Shown here: in pieces, positions 19,347 through 28,189 of the stretch
Position numbering within the stretch: the stretch's first letter is position 1
How the letters are laid out: each line of letters opens with the position of its first letter
Source: DTLC01 sp964555645
Lineage (GTDB): Bacteria > Verrucomicrobiota > Verrucomicrobiia > Limisphaerales > DTLC01
Length of the DNA: 64,000 nt
NCBI GenBank assembly: GCA_964555645.1
Contig: CAZKTA010000015.1
Span: forward strand, 10,015-74,014
Direction: 5' to 3'
The notes under the pieces: generated by a model
The model's input: the letters and a program-made list of their open reading frames with translations, nothing else
The model's database searches: none
What the model was told of the DNA's origin: nothing
Position numbers and translations under genes: made by a program

Positions 19347-19488
19347 GCATTAGCGAACTCGCATGCTGCTTGCTGAAGTGCTTTTTTGCCAACAGCGCAG
19401 TCATGATATGAACAGGACCAACTGGTAATTAACCGAATTGAGTGCGCGTTACTGACAAACTGTGGCTGGCGTGCGACTGTGGGCTTGA

Positions 19489-20952
19489 TCACTGACCCTG
19501 AAGAACGCGCAACCGCAGCGGAGGTTCCAGGCGTGGCGTTCCAACATTTGCCGCGAAAGCGTATGGTCCGATATCCCAGGCACCAATGCGCGGCTTTCCC
19601 CCAAAATCGGTCGCAAACAAGCTGCCAAGGTTCATGCCACGGCCGATTAGTGGACTGTCTGCGAGCAGGCGGAAATCAAGTCGTTGCAAATCTACAAAAC
19701 GCGGGTCGCCTCCGTTGATCCCATTTGGTTCCCACCATTTGCCCCACGTTGCCCAACCACCAGGGTTTCCAATTGGGCGTTTCAGTGGATCTTGTTCGAC
19801 TGGGGCGAAACCTGCTTTGGCAACATAGTTATAATCGGCTATTACATTGGTCAGCTCCTGCGCAAACGCGTACCACCCCACGTTGGTTCGGGAGTCGCCG
19901 CAGTCAAGAAACACGTTGTTGATAACCTGGCAACCATGTGCGTAGTTTGTGCCGCTCCGTCCGCCATAAGTGCTGGCATAGTATCGTGAACCGAAGGACA
20001 AGGCGTGGCCGCCGTTGGTTTTGTTACAACGGTAAAAGAGGTTATTATAGTATTTTACCTCCGGCATGGTGCAACTGGCCTGCAAGGCGATGTCCACAAA
20101 GACGTTGTTGCGAAATGTCCAGTCTCGAATCTCTGGCACCAAGTTTCCCTCGAGTTGTGTCAATTGTCCTCCCCACACGCCAATAACCCAATTCCCTTCA
20201 ATGACATGGCCCATGCTGCCATCCCCGTTGTTACCAAAGGTTTGAATGAAGTCTGGGTGGTTACCCACCCCGGTATAGATGTAATTGTTCGAGCAGATGT
20301 TGTAGGCCAGGTAATTGTGCCTTCCGAAGAGCCGGAAGAAATCCACTGCACCACCGTCATGTATGAAATTCCCAATGACGCGGTTGGAGTCTCCCATGAC
20401 CGACGCCATAGTGATCCCCAGAACGTTACAGATCCGGTTGCTGATGATCAAACAGTAGCTGGCTACCTCACCCTCCCCAAAAGGCTTAGTACTCGGTGCC
20501 TGCCATTCGATCCCATATACACGCAGAGCGGAGCGTGCATCGAGCAGACAGTTAGAGAGCACTCCAAAGTGTCCGTTTTGGGCGAAATAAACCAACCGAG
20601 AGTACGCTTGGGTAACCCCGGTGATGGTCAGATTCTGCACCGTGATGTATGGATGCCGAAATGTGAACTGCCGTACCCCAGACTGCCCCTGCCCATCCAG
20701 TACGATCCGGCGCTCAGCGTTTCCAGCCCGCACACTGACCACTGCCTCATCATAAAACCCCGGTGACAAAAGTACCACGTCGCCTGGCTGAGCATCGTTC
20801 AGAGCAGCTTGCACTGTGCGGTAATTTTCCGGGACCCGCAATGTGGCAGCCCACGGCGTAGGAAGCCAGCTCAAAAGGAACAACCCACAAGCTGCCAGTA
20901 GCTTTAACAGCAATGTACACCGTTGAAACCGTCGTCCTAGCGCCGGGCTCAT
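19489..20952 (-). CDS. Secreted right-handed parallel beta-helix protein
   Basis: 487 residues from the ATG at 20950-20952, chosen over an ATG eight codons upstream because AAAGGAGGC lies five bases before it, the best Shine-Dalgarno sequence in this part of the window. A signal peptide follows (LLLKLLAACGLFLLSWLPTPWA), then TLRVPENYRTVQAALNDAQPGDVVLLSPGFY, the N-terminal cap of pectate-lyase-fold proteins, and a series of beta-helix coils with NCLLDAR, SNRVIGNFIHDGG, NYLAYNICSNN and NVFLDCGDSR. It resembles the second beta-helix protein (16160-18034) in its opening and in GGDPRFV near its end. Likely exported; polymer binding or modification is inferred from its neighbours. Confidence 0.85.
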   Translation of the reverse strand: MSPALGRRFQRCTLLLKLLAACGLFLLSWLPTPWAATLRVPENYRTVQAALNDAQPGDVVLLSPGFYDEAVVSVRAGNAERRIVLDGQGQSGVRQFTFRHPYITVQNLTITGVTQAYSRLVYFAQNGHFGVLSNCLLDARSALRVYGIEWQAPSTKPFGEGEVASYCLIISNRICNVLGITMASVMGDSNRVIGNFIHDGGAVDFFRLFGRHNYLAYNICSNNYIYTGVGNHPDFIQTFGNNGDGSMGHVIEGNWVIGVWGGQLTQLEGNLVPEIRDWTFRNNVFVDIALQASCTMPEVKYYNNLFYRCNKTNGGHALSFGSRYYASTYGGRSGTNYAHGCQVINNVFLDCGDSRTNVGWYAFAQELTNVIADYNYVAKAGFAPVEQDPLKRPIGNPGGWATWGKWWEPNGINGGDPRFVDLQRLDFRLLADSPLIGRGMNLGSLFATDFGGKPRIGAWDIGPYAFAANVGTPRLEPPLRLRVLQGQ

Positions 20953-20969
20953 GAACGCCTCCTTTGCAT
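20947..20969 (-). promoter_or_regulatory. Strong ribosome-binding site for the beta-helix gene
   Basis: On the minus strand AAAGGAGGC is followed by four bases and then ATG (20950-20952). This near-consensus site decides the start of the beta-helix gene. Most genes in this locus lack so clear a site, which suggests this protein is made at a high level or independently of upstream translation. Confidence 0.6.
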
Positions 20970-21103
20970 ACCACACTTAGGAAAGCAAACCCCATGCCTC
21001 GATTCGCCTATTTGTGAGTTTGGCATGATTGTTCCCCAGCTACCGGGTAGTCAGGGGTATCCAGATTATGTGCCGTGAAAAGGCTACCTGGCTGGCTAAT
21101 CCA

Positions 21104-22417
21104 TTACGGCACGGTCGCCAGTTGCGCCGTGGCCATGGGCTGACTAACGGATACGACGTTGTTTTCCATTGTGCGTTGCACTTTAAGGGTTGCGGTCATG
21201 GCCAATGTCAAATAAAGGAACATGATGGACTGGTCAAAGTATGCAACCGAGACACAACTTGCTGCATGGGCAAACAATCCTGCACCAACGGCCCACGCGA
21301 AAAACTCTCGGTCCGAGTCCTGGCCCCTGAGACTGGCCGTCACCAAGCCAACGTAGCGAAATCCACACCAGATGAGGCTGATGAATAGGAACATCAGTGG
21401 CAATCCACCTTTAACCCCCTGACCCAAATAGTGATTTGTAATGTCCACGTGATCCTCACTCCATGGCACTCCGTAGGGCAGCCAGTGACGTGTGTAGTCT
21501 GTACCTGCAAACCACCATTCGTTTATGTGGTTCAAAGCCGCCTCGATAAGTGCGGCCCGATGGTACGACGCGCTACTTCCGGTAAGGTCGATACGCGCAA
21601 TCAGATAATAGGCCGGTGCCTTCATCACTAGTTCCAAAAGAACATAGCCTACCACAGCCGCAACCTGCAGCCTACGTGTCAGGTGCCGCCACCACCACAT
21701 TGCCAATGCAAACAGGCTGAAGATCACGCTCAACAAGGGACCGCTAGAGGCCGAGGTCAGGACCATGATGCAGCACGCGGCCAGGCCCACCTTGGCAGAG
21801 ACCGAGAATGTCCGCCAGATCCCGACCATCATGGGAATACAAACCGCCCCCACTGTTCCGGCCAGAATCGCATGGGCGAATGGGCCTTGAGAGCGGATAC
21901 GGTTATTTCTTATGGCTGGTTCTTCGGGCACACCACCAAACATCGCAAACAGATTAGACCGGTTCAACTGTTCGTAAATCATGGCGCTGGCCACAGGCAC
22001 CAGGACCCATGCGCTGATTCTCACCAGACGCATAAGGTCTTCTTCTGTCTGGGCGAAACACCTCATCAGAAAATAAATGCACAAAGCGTTGTAAACCATC
22101 CCGAGGTGGAATTCGAGGGTAGCTCCCGGCTTTTCGTGAAACGCGCTGACCAAGATTGCCCAGCCCGCCCACGTAACAAATAGCTTGTCCATCCCCACTA
22201 AGCCTCCGGCTGGCGATTCTCCCCGGATCAGCACCCGGACCAGTCCAGCTAATAGCAAGAGTCGGATTATGGGGAAATTTAGCCCGGCGAACTCTATCCC
22301 CTGACCTAAGGTCATGTAGCAGGCGCCGGCCAGTAGCGGCACAGGTGCCCATTTTCGTGGCAAGGTCCAAATGGCAACCGTGGCCACCAGCAAAAAGATT
22401 AACGCAAAAGGCGTCAT
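21104..22417 (-). CDS. wzy: O-antigen ligase/polymerase (Wzy-like) membrane protein
   Basis: 437 residues with about eleven hydrophobic segments. The layout is that of the O-antigen ligase-like family: short loops in the N-terminal half, a large periplasmic loop around residues 265-345 containing RIDLTGSSASYHRAALIEAALNHINEWWFAGTDYTRHWLP, then a few final membrane spans. The R-x-x-L/I-x-x-A stretch and the W-x-x-G following it match the conserved Wzy_C pattern. It is likely the polymerase joining flipped repeat units at the periplasmic face. Its start overlaps the stop of the upstream glycosyltransferase by 4 nt (ATGA, 22414-22417), so translation is probably coupled. A ligase role cannot be excluded. 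Confidence 0.8.
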   Translation of the reverse strand: MTPFALIFLLVATVAIWTLPRKWAPVPLLAGACYMTLGQGIEFAGLNFPIIRLLLLAGLVRVLIRGESPAGGLVGMDKLFVTWAGWAILVSAFHEKPGATLEFHLGMVYNALCIYFLMRCFAQTEEDLMRLVRISAWVLVPVASAMIYEQLNRSNLFAMFGGVPEEPAIRNNRIRSQGPFAHAILAGTVGAVCIPMMVGIWRTFSVSAKVGLAACCIMVLTSASSGPLLSVIFSLFALAMWWWRHLTRRLQVAAVVGYVLLELVMKAPAYYLIARIDLTGSSASYHRAALIEAALNHINEWWFAGTDYTRHWLPYGVPWSEDHVDITNHYLGQGVKGGLPLMFLFISLIWCGFRYVGLVTASLRGQDSDREFFAWAVGAGLFAHAASCVSVAYFDQSIMFLYLTLAMTATLKVQRTMENNVVSVSQPMATAQLATVP

Positions 22418-23451
22418 GAACCCACAGCCGAACTGATATAGGGGACTTTGGCTACTGTTTCGCAGGCATGATAACTATGTGGAATGTCAGCCCGGCGTCC
22501 ATGCCAAGCCCATTGCCACAATAACCGGGTTCGTTCCCAGCTTTGTGCTCGCTTATCTCGAACGTCAAACCGAAGAGTCCTGGTAAACCAATGCCAAATC
22601 CAGAGACCGACAATGCGCAAGCCGGCGGCCGTGCCCACTGCGAGTTTGTGACGCCAACCTGCCAAAGGCCCATAATACTTGCATATGAGCTGGTGGATCG
22701 ACTGTTGCTTCATCAGCACAGAAAATCCACCGGGTGCTTTCTCGGTGGTTGTGCCACAAGCGTGAATGATGGCGCAATTTGCATCGTAATACAGTTCCCA
22801 CCCTAAATTGCGCACAGTGCGGGAAACGTCCACATCCTCGGCATACATGAAGTACCGCTCATCAAACCAGCCGATTGCATCTAGAACCGTTTTGCGAATC
22901 AAGAAGAACCCGCCGTATAATTTCTTGACAGAGCCACTTTTAAGCGGGTCATGCCGCAACCAGCGTCCCCAGGGCCATTTGCGAAGCACGTTTGGAACCA
23001 ACAGCTCTAGGAAGATCCGGCCCGGTTTGGGGAACCATTGGAGACCTAGCTCTTGCGCTGTACCATCCGGATAACGCATTTGACATCCAAGTAAACCCAC
23101 CCGTGGCCGGGCCTGCAGACTTGCCACTGCCTTCTGAAGGGTATCCGGAAAAAGTTCTGTATCGGGATTCAGAAACAAGACCATGGGTGTATTTACCCAC
23201 GGCCGCGCGTAATTGTTCCCGCGGCTGAACCCAAGGTTGGCTCCTGAGTTTACGACGGTAAACTCAGGAAACTCGGTAGCAGCCCGTTCGCGGCTGCCGT
23301 CGGCTGAATTGTTGTCCACCACAATGACCTTAACTGGAAACGACACCCGGCTATTGCGAATGGACTGAAGACAGCGGATCAGCCTTTCGCCTCCGTTCCA
23401 GTTGACGATAACAATCGTCAGTGCCAACTCGCTGGGGGAGTGCACATTCAC
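22414..23451 (-). CDS. Family 2 glycosyltransferase (WbbL/rhamnosyltransferase-like)
   Basis: 345 residues. The GT-A nucleotide-binding region opens with LTIVIVNWNGGERLIRCLQSI, then VVDNNSADGS, NLGFSRGNNYA and FLNPDTEL (Asp97 in the DxD-like motif). An acceptor-side motif YGGFFLIRKTVLDAIGWFDERYFMYAEDVDVSRTVRNLGW follows, the full signature of WbbL-type GT2 enzymes, which often transfer rhamnose to a GlcNAc-PP-lipid. It should add a sugar to the lipid-linked repeat unit on the cytoplasmic face. It overlaps both neighbours by 4 nt (22414-22417 and 23448-23451), so it belongs to a tightly coupled block. The sugar donor is not determinable from sequence. Confidence 0.9.
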   Translation of the reverse strand: MNVHSPSELALTIVIVNWNGGERLIRCLQSIRNSRVSFPVKVIVVDNNSADGSRERAATEFPEFTVVNSGANLGFSRGNNYARPWVNTPMVLFLNPDTELFPDTLQKAVASLQARPRVGLLGCQMRYPDGTAQELGLQWFPKPGRIFLELLVPNVLRKWPWGRWLRHDPLKSGSVKKLYGGFFLIRKTVLDAIGWFDERYFMYAEDVDVSRTVRNLGWELYYDANCAIIHACGTTTEKAPGGFSVLMKQQSIHQLICKYYGPLAGWRHKLAVGTAAGLRIVGLWIWHWFTRTLRFDVRDKRAQSWERTRLLWQWAWHGRRADIPHSYHACETVAKVPYISSAVGS

Positions 23452-24572
23452 AATTGACCAGCCTGTGGGAGCGGTTTTCGTGTTGATTTTTTACGGCTGT
23501 ATTTCCGGTACAGTCGGTAGATCCACTCCGCCCAAAGCAACAAGCTCGAGTGTATGGTGCTAGGGCTCAACTCATACAGACCTAATTGGGAAACTTCGCT
23601 TCCTCCCATTCCGGCCTTGAAATGGTAAACGCCCGGGTTTGCAATCGGGTTGATGCCTCCCAAGTCATAAGCACGGCAACCGCGGGAGCGAAGATGCTCC
23701 ATTATCCGCCATTGAAGTAGATAAGACGCTTTGGTTTTTAGACCTTCTACGCCGGTAGCGCCTAAGAGATAGTTCCCTGTCGCACCGACGCAACCGACGA
23801 CTACCCCTGCGTGCCAGCGCCCACCAAGACCCGCAAGCGCGATAAACATTTTTTCATGCACACGCAATCCCTCTTGAATTCGGGCGAATTGACGTGGATC
23901 AACTGTTGTGTCAAAGCGCTTGCGCGCCATCATTTCGTCGTAAAGCTCCAGAAACTGACGGAACAATTGGCCGTCCTGACCCTCAACTACCTCCAGGTTA
24001 TTGCGAAGTGCGGCGTTGAGTTGATTGCGCCACTTGGGCTCAAGCTTTTTCCGGATCGCATCGAGGGGCGGTGTCAGATCTACGCGAATGGTGCGGTACG
24101 CCGTCTTCGGCTTGTGATTTCGAAAGCCCAATTCCAGCAAGGTCGCATGGGCTGGTCCGGCTTCGGGATCTTCGCAAAATACGTTAGGAATCACGCGCAG
24201 AACGCAACGGCGACGCCGGACAAACTCATCCGCCAACGCTTCCAATGCTTTGCGGAATGCTAGCAAGTCCCAAGCGCTTCTGCGCCGCTGGACACATGGG
24301 CCCCATCGCACATAAGCCACACCACACCAACCCCAAAGTCGTAATACACGAACTTGTGCAACTGCGCTGACGTCATTAGCGTTGCGAATTACAAGGTGCC
24401 CGAGGTTGTGATCGCCCCAGCAGACACTGCCGTATGCGTAGGTTTGGTAGAAATTTGCATCGTCAAATTGTGCTAAAATTGTACTCCATACGCCGGGCTC
24501 AATTCGGACGCAGCTTGCCTTTATTTCCGTGCCAGTTGGGGTCTGAGTCGTCAGCGTCGTTTCCCCAATCAT
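23448..24572 (-). CDS. FemAB-family peptidoglycan-bridge-like aminoacyl transferase
   Basis: 374 residues from the ATG at 24570-24572, which overlaps the upstream stop by 4 nt (ATGA). The frame extends 20 codons further without support. FemX/FemAB features are clear: NFYQTYAYGSVCW, VAYVRWGPCVQRR, ALADEFVRRRRCVLRVIPNVF, then RTIRVDLTPPLDAIRKKLEPKWRNQLNAALRNNLEV, and the C-terminal GNAT half with GVVVGCVGATGNYLLGATG, LLQWRIMEHLRSRGCRAYDLGGINP and GVYHFKAGMGG. This last motif is highly typical of FemAB. Canonical members attach amino acids from aminoacyl-tRNA to lipid II. The EPS setting suggests an aminoacyl modification of a sugar chain instead. Confidence 0.88.
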   Translation of the reverse strand: MIGETTLTTQTPTGTEIKASCVRIEPGVWSTILAQFDDANFYQTYAYGSVCWGDHNLGHLVIRNANDVSAVAQVRVLRLWGWCGVAYVRWGPCVQRRRSAWDLLAFRKALEALADEFVRRRRCVLRVIPNVFCEDPEAGPAHATLLELGFRNHKPKTAYRTIRVDLTPPLDAIRKKLEPKWRNQLNAALRNNLEVVEGQDGQLFRQFLELYDEMMARKRFDTTVDPRQFARIQEGLRVHEKMFIALAGLGGRWHAGVVVGCVGATGNYLLGATGVEGLKTKASYLLQWRIMEHLRSRGCRAYDLGGINPIANPGVYHFKAGMGGSEVSQLGLYELSPSTIHSSLLLWAEWIYRLYRKYSRKKSTRKPLPQAGQL

Positions 24573-25372
24573 ATGCTTTGGCTTTTGAATCTGTGCACAA
24601 GTCGGCTTGTATGCACTGCCCATCGGTAGCAACCCTTAACTTTAAGCATAAACTCTAGCTGGCTGTCCTTTGGCTCAACACTCACCCGTCCTAAGACCGT
24701 AGGGATCAAACCGCCATTCAAGCAAACCGGCTCGATGCTAAACAAGCGTCGATAGCCAACGGCAAGCGACCGATCCACAACCATAGGATTCCAGTCACCA
24801 TAGGGGAAACTCAGCAAGTTGACAGGCCGACCGGTCAGGTCTTCCAGAATTGCTTTGGAATCGCACAATTCCCGATCCAATTCGGCCTGGGAAAGCCGCG
24901 ACAGCCGCGTATGAGTCACTGTGTGAGAGCCAAGCGTTACCCCAGGCAGCCGGCTCAGTTCCTGGAGTTGCTTGACAGACATAATGCGCTCCCCCCAAAA
25001 AGGATGGTTCGGGGAACCGATCCAGGAAGGTCGCTGGCCAAGACAACCAGTGGCGACAAACACAGTGAACGGTAGCTTGCGTTGCAGCAGCTCAGGCACG
25101 GCATTTTCCCATACCGATACGTATGCGTCATCGAAACTGATACCCACCCAGTGATGTGCATTTGGAGGTGTACTCTCCAAGCTCCAAGGTTCAGCATGCT
25201 TTGTTAGCGTGTCCAATTGAGTTGCGAACGTTTCTTGCCACCGCACGGGCACAGCATGATAGTAAAGTACCACACCCGTGGACATTCTCCGACTAAGGCC
25301 GAGAAAACCGCGGCCTTGGTCAACCGCGTACACTGCCAGGCTGAGGCTCAGTTTGGCGAACCTGTGGAACAT
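24569..25372 (-). CDS. Polysaccharide deacetylase (NodB domain)
   Basis: 267 residues from the ATG at 25370-25372. A GTG six codons earlier is possible. NodB motifs are in order: GVVLYYHAV, VGISFDDAYVSVWENAVPELL (the two Asp of motif 1), GVTLGSHTVTHTRLSRLSQAELDREL (His-x3-His of motif 2), and LLSFPYGDWNPMVVDRSLAVGYRRLFSIEP (motif 3). It should remove N-acetyl or O-acetyl groups from a sugar, in a metal-dependent reaction. Its N-terminus has a weak hydrophobic segment but no clear signal peptide. It overlaps the asparagine-synthase-like gene by 25 nt and the FemAB gene by 4 nt. One option is that it frees amino groups that the neighbouring acyltransferases then modify. Confidence 0.87.
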   Translation of the reverse strand: MFHRFAKLSLSLAVYAVDQGRGFLGLSRRMSTGVVLYYHAVPVRWQETFATQLDTLTKHAEPWSLESTPPNAHHWVGISFDDAYVSVWENAVPELLQRKLPFTVFVATGCLGQRPSWIGSPNHPFWGERIMSVKQLQELSRLPGVTLGSHTVTHTRLSRLSQAELDRELCDSKAILEDLTGRPVNLLSFPYGDWNPMVVDRSLAVGYRRLFSIEPVCLNGGLIPTVLGRVSVEPKDSQLEFMLKVKGCYRWAVHTSRLVHRFKSQSI

Positions 25373-27174
25373 GCCCGATAGTGCCACCACAGTTTCAGAG
25401 TCAACATGGATACAAATAAAAACCGCTGGTCCGGCGAAAAATCTTTAGGCCGTTGTGGCAGCCCTTTGGAGCCCAGCACACGCAAGAACAGGTCTTCCAT
25501 TTCAGGTGCGGAAATAGACCAATGTCGTTCAAGCGCAGGGCTATGGCGGTAGTAGTAATTCCAATTTGGCCACGACCCATCAGTTGAGAGCGATTGTCGC
25601 AGCGCCTGGAGTTTTCGCTTTACGCGCAGCCATTGGTAGAAAAAGGCCTCTTGCCAAGCCGGTGCTCCTACCACGACCCCAATATTGGCGTCCGGAACAC
25701 GGATCAAACGCGTATCTGCTAACAACACCTGCATAAAGCGCAGAAACAGGCTCCGGTTGAGCTTGAGTCGAGACGGAATTTTTCTGTACACGCGCAAAAC
25801 CTCCAAATCGGTAGCCGGAGGTGACCAACCGATAAGCCGTTGTGGCACCAGGCGTTGTTGGTTATCGCCCTCGTGATACAACGGGAAGGTGCGGAGTACT
25901 TCAATCTGGAAGAGCGATAGATCATCTTTGGCATGCCGCAGCTTTTCAGGGAAACTGGCGTCCCACCGCTGTCGGACCTGCCGGGCTAGAGGTGTGTCAA
26001 AATACCATCGCTGGAAATAGAATTCGTGTCGGTACGGGGCTAACAATTCGTGGCCATCCCACCAGCGTACACGCCGGTTCAAAGGCAACCCCTTTAACAG
26101 ATAGTCGCAGTAACACCCGGTAAGCAAAACACTCCGGTGGTCTTGGTGTAGCGACTCAAGAACACCCAGGAAATGGTTATTGGCAAAGGTTCCCATCCCG
26201 CCGGAAATGCGCACGCCTGCAGGGGCGTGCTCGCCATAGTAATCAGGGTTACGCTGTATGGGACGAAACTCGATTCCTGCTGTTGCGGCGAGCTCTTGGG
26301 CTGTGCGCAATTCTCGGTTTGGCGCATCGTATAGGGTGAAGGCAACAATTCGTGATGTGTCTTCGATACAGCCCAGAATCAAGCGTGAATCCAAACCACC
26401 ACTGAGGGCCACCGCAATTTGCCCCAACCGCTTTGAGGTGCGTCGTCGTACGGCTTGTCGCCAGGCAAAAGCCAGCGATTCCGCCAGCTCATCCGGCGTG
26501 ATCGTTGGGTCCGGCTGGTATTGAATTCTGAAATATGAGCGCTTATTCAGTTGCCCATCCGGCAAACGAATAGAAAACACTGTGCCTGGTTCACACCCTT
26601 CGATCCCATTGTAATATGTCCACGGAGGCGTCACTGTGCTAGCCAGGACGAACTCTGCTAAAGAGACATCGTCAAGTTTCTGAGACCTGTCTACCGCAGC
26701 CGCCAGAATGTCTGGGTGCGAACTCCAGACACGATGACCATCAGCCGTCGCAACAAATACTGGAAAACAACCTGCGGGGTCAGAACGCAAGTGCAGCTGC
26801 TGCTTGGCAGCGTCATAAAGTAGGATAGCACAGTTGCCGCTAAGGTCGTCCCAGCCCATCGTGCCGGCCTGCTGGTATCGCCGCCAAACAACAGCCCCCG
26901 ATAAACCGCCTCTTCCATCGCGAATGATTTCTCGTTCAGCAGTTGTCCATTCTGCTTCGTCCAGGGCAAGAAAACCTGCTACAACCGCAATCGTACCATC
27001 GGCTCGTTCCCAAGGCCGCCACAGGTTGTCCGGTTCATTCCATGTGACAGCCAGGCGGAACGAAGGCGTTTCCCATATGTTGTAAGAAAGGCGGCCTGAC
27101 CAGCGCATCCTTTCCACGAGTTCCAAAAGGAACCGCTTGGCAGTGGGGCGGGTGTCAAGAATGAAATCTGACAT
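25348..27174 (-). CDS. Asparagine synthase-like protein without the glutaminase Cys
   Basis: About 608 residues from the ATG at 27172-27174. The longest frame (to 27279) would overlap the upstream gene by 50 nt. The C-terminal half has the PP-loop ALSGGLDSR (residues 257-264), the ATP-binding signature of class B asparagine synthases. The N-terminal half has the Ntn-like LSGNCAILLYD and DPAGCFPVF pattern, but the Met is followed by Ser, so the Cys nucleophile that hydrolyses glutamine is missing. It may amidate a carboxylate using ammonia or another amine, or adenylate a carboxyl group. Such genes are frequent in EPS loci. A uronic-acid amide on the polymer would fit the WbpB-D-E genes. Confidence 0.85.
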   Translation of the reverse strand: MSDFILDTRPTAKRFLLELVERMRWSGRLSYNIWETPSFRLAVTWNEPDNLWRPWERADGTIAVVAGFLALDEAEWTTAEREIIRDGRGGLSGAVVWRRYQQAGTMGWDDLSGNCAILLYDAAKQQLHLRSDPAGCFPVFVATADGHRVWSSHPDILAAAVDRSQKLDDVSLAEFVLASTVTPPWTYYNGIEGCEPGTVFSIRLPDGQLNKRSYFRIQYQPDPTITPDELAESLAFAWRQAVRRRTSKRLGQIAVALSGGLDSRLILGCIEDTSRIVAFTLYDAPNRELRTAQELAATAGIEFRPIQRNPDYYGEHAPAGVRISGGMGTFANNHFLGVLESLHQDHRSVLLTGCYCDYLLKGLPLNRRVRWWDGHELLAPYRHEFYFQRWYFDTPLARQVRQRWDASFPEKLRHAKDDLSLFQIEVLRTFPLYHEGDNQQRLVPQRLIGWSPPATDLEVLRVYRKIPSRLKLNRSLFLRFMQVLLADTRLIRVPDANIGVVVGAPAWQEAFFYQWLRVKRKLQALRQSLSTDGSWPNWNYYYRHSPALERHWSISAPEMEDLFLRVLGSKGLPQRPKDFSPDQRFLFVSMLTLKLWWHYRACSTGSPN

Positions 27175-27229
27175 TCCTAATATAACCAAGCTTTCTTTAG
27201 CACAGCAGTTGAGTTGCAAACCAAAGGCC

Positions 27230-28183
27230 TTACGAGCTGTTAGTATTTGCGCTCTGCCCTTGGCGTAGGGCGTATCCAAATAACTTCATGCCAGATGGGG
27301 CGGAGCCCAAGCGTTGAGACCACAAGCTCGGACGACCTCGGAGGTAATTCCACTGCTGCTGCCAAACATACCTTTGGAACGCAGGATCAACCACCCTGTC
27401 ATAGCGATGCACAAAACCACTTAAATAACCCCATCCCAACGCAAGCCCACCTATTAGCCAAGGGTACCGCAAGGCCCGGCTTACGCACTTGACCAACATA
27501 AAAAGCGGATGATAACAAGCGACATAATTAGCCAAGCCGTTTTTTACCCAATTCCGCCACTGCCCGTCGGCCGAGCCGGTTTCTTTGAGCTGTTCAACCG
27601 TCAGTTCCACGAAGGTTCGGGTCTGCCAGCCTAGCATATTAGCCTTCAGTTCGTCCACGGTATCCCAGCCTGGAAGCCGCAGCAGGCCTCCAATCTGTTC
27701 CAGACACGTCCTGCGATAAATTTTGACCGCGCCTCGGACATGAAACAGCGGGTCGTCAGGCGACTCCGGAACGAGCTCATCACCCACCCGACGACAGATC
27801 AGCCCACCACCAATGCCTAACTGCGGTTGCTCTGCAAAATGCTGCAAACACCGCGCGAAGTAATCAGGGCCGAAGGCCAGGTCGCCATCTAATTTGACCA
27901 AAAACTTCCAGGAAATGTCGGCTACCAGCAGACATCCCTCTTGAAAGGCTTCCATCACGCCAGAACCAGGCAGACGATGACCTCGGTCGGGTCGGTGTAG
28001 GACTCGAATCCATTTATGTTGAGCCGCCGCGGCATCTGCTAACGCCCCAGTTGTATCAGTTGAACCGTCGTCCACAATCACCCACCGTACTGGGCGCCGG
28101 CTTTGCGCAAGAACAGACTCCATAGTCCGTGGTAACCGTGCGGCCTCATTACGTACAGGCGTGATTATGACGTATTCGTCCAT
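27230..28183 (-). CDS. Family 2 glycosyltransferase (GT-A)
   Basis: 317 residues. Motifs are YVIITPVRNEAARLPRTMESV at the N-terminus, WVIVDDGSTDTTG, and the metal-binding DxD as LVKLDGDLAFGPDYF (Asp99-Gly-Asp101). The later GAVKIYRRTCLEQIGGL segment lines the acceptor site. The C-terminal third has two hydrophobic stretches (YHPLFMLVKCVSRALRYPW, LIGGLALGWGYLSGF) that may anchor it at the membrane. It adds a sugar during assembly of the lipid-linked repeat unit. It starts 6 nt after the end of the upstream deacetylase gene, so the two are co-transcribed. The sugar donor is unknown. Confidence 0.9.
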   Translation of the reverse strand: MDEYVIITPVRNEAARLPRTMESVLAQSRRPVRWVIVDDGSTDTTGALADAAAAQHKWIRVLHRPDRGHRLPGSGVMEAFQEGCLLVADISWKFLVKLDGDLAFGPDYFARCLQHFAEQPQLGIGGGLICRRVGDELVPESPDDPLFHVRGAVKIYRRTCLEQIGGLLRLPGWDTVDELKANMLGWQTRTFVELTVEQLKETGSADGQWRNWVKNGLANYVACYHPLFMLVKCVSRALRYPWLIGGLALGWGYLSGFVHRYDRVVDPAFQRYVWQQQWNYLRGRPSLWSQRLGSAPSGMKLFGYALRQGQSANTNSS

Positions 28184-28189
28184 CGACTG

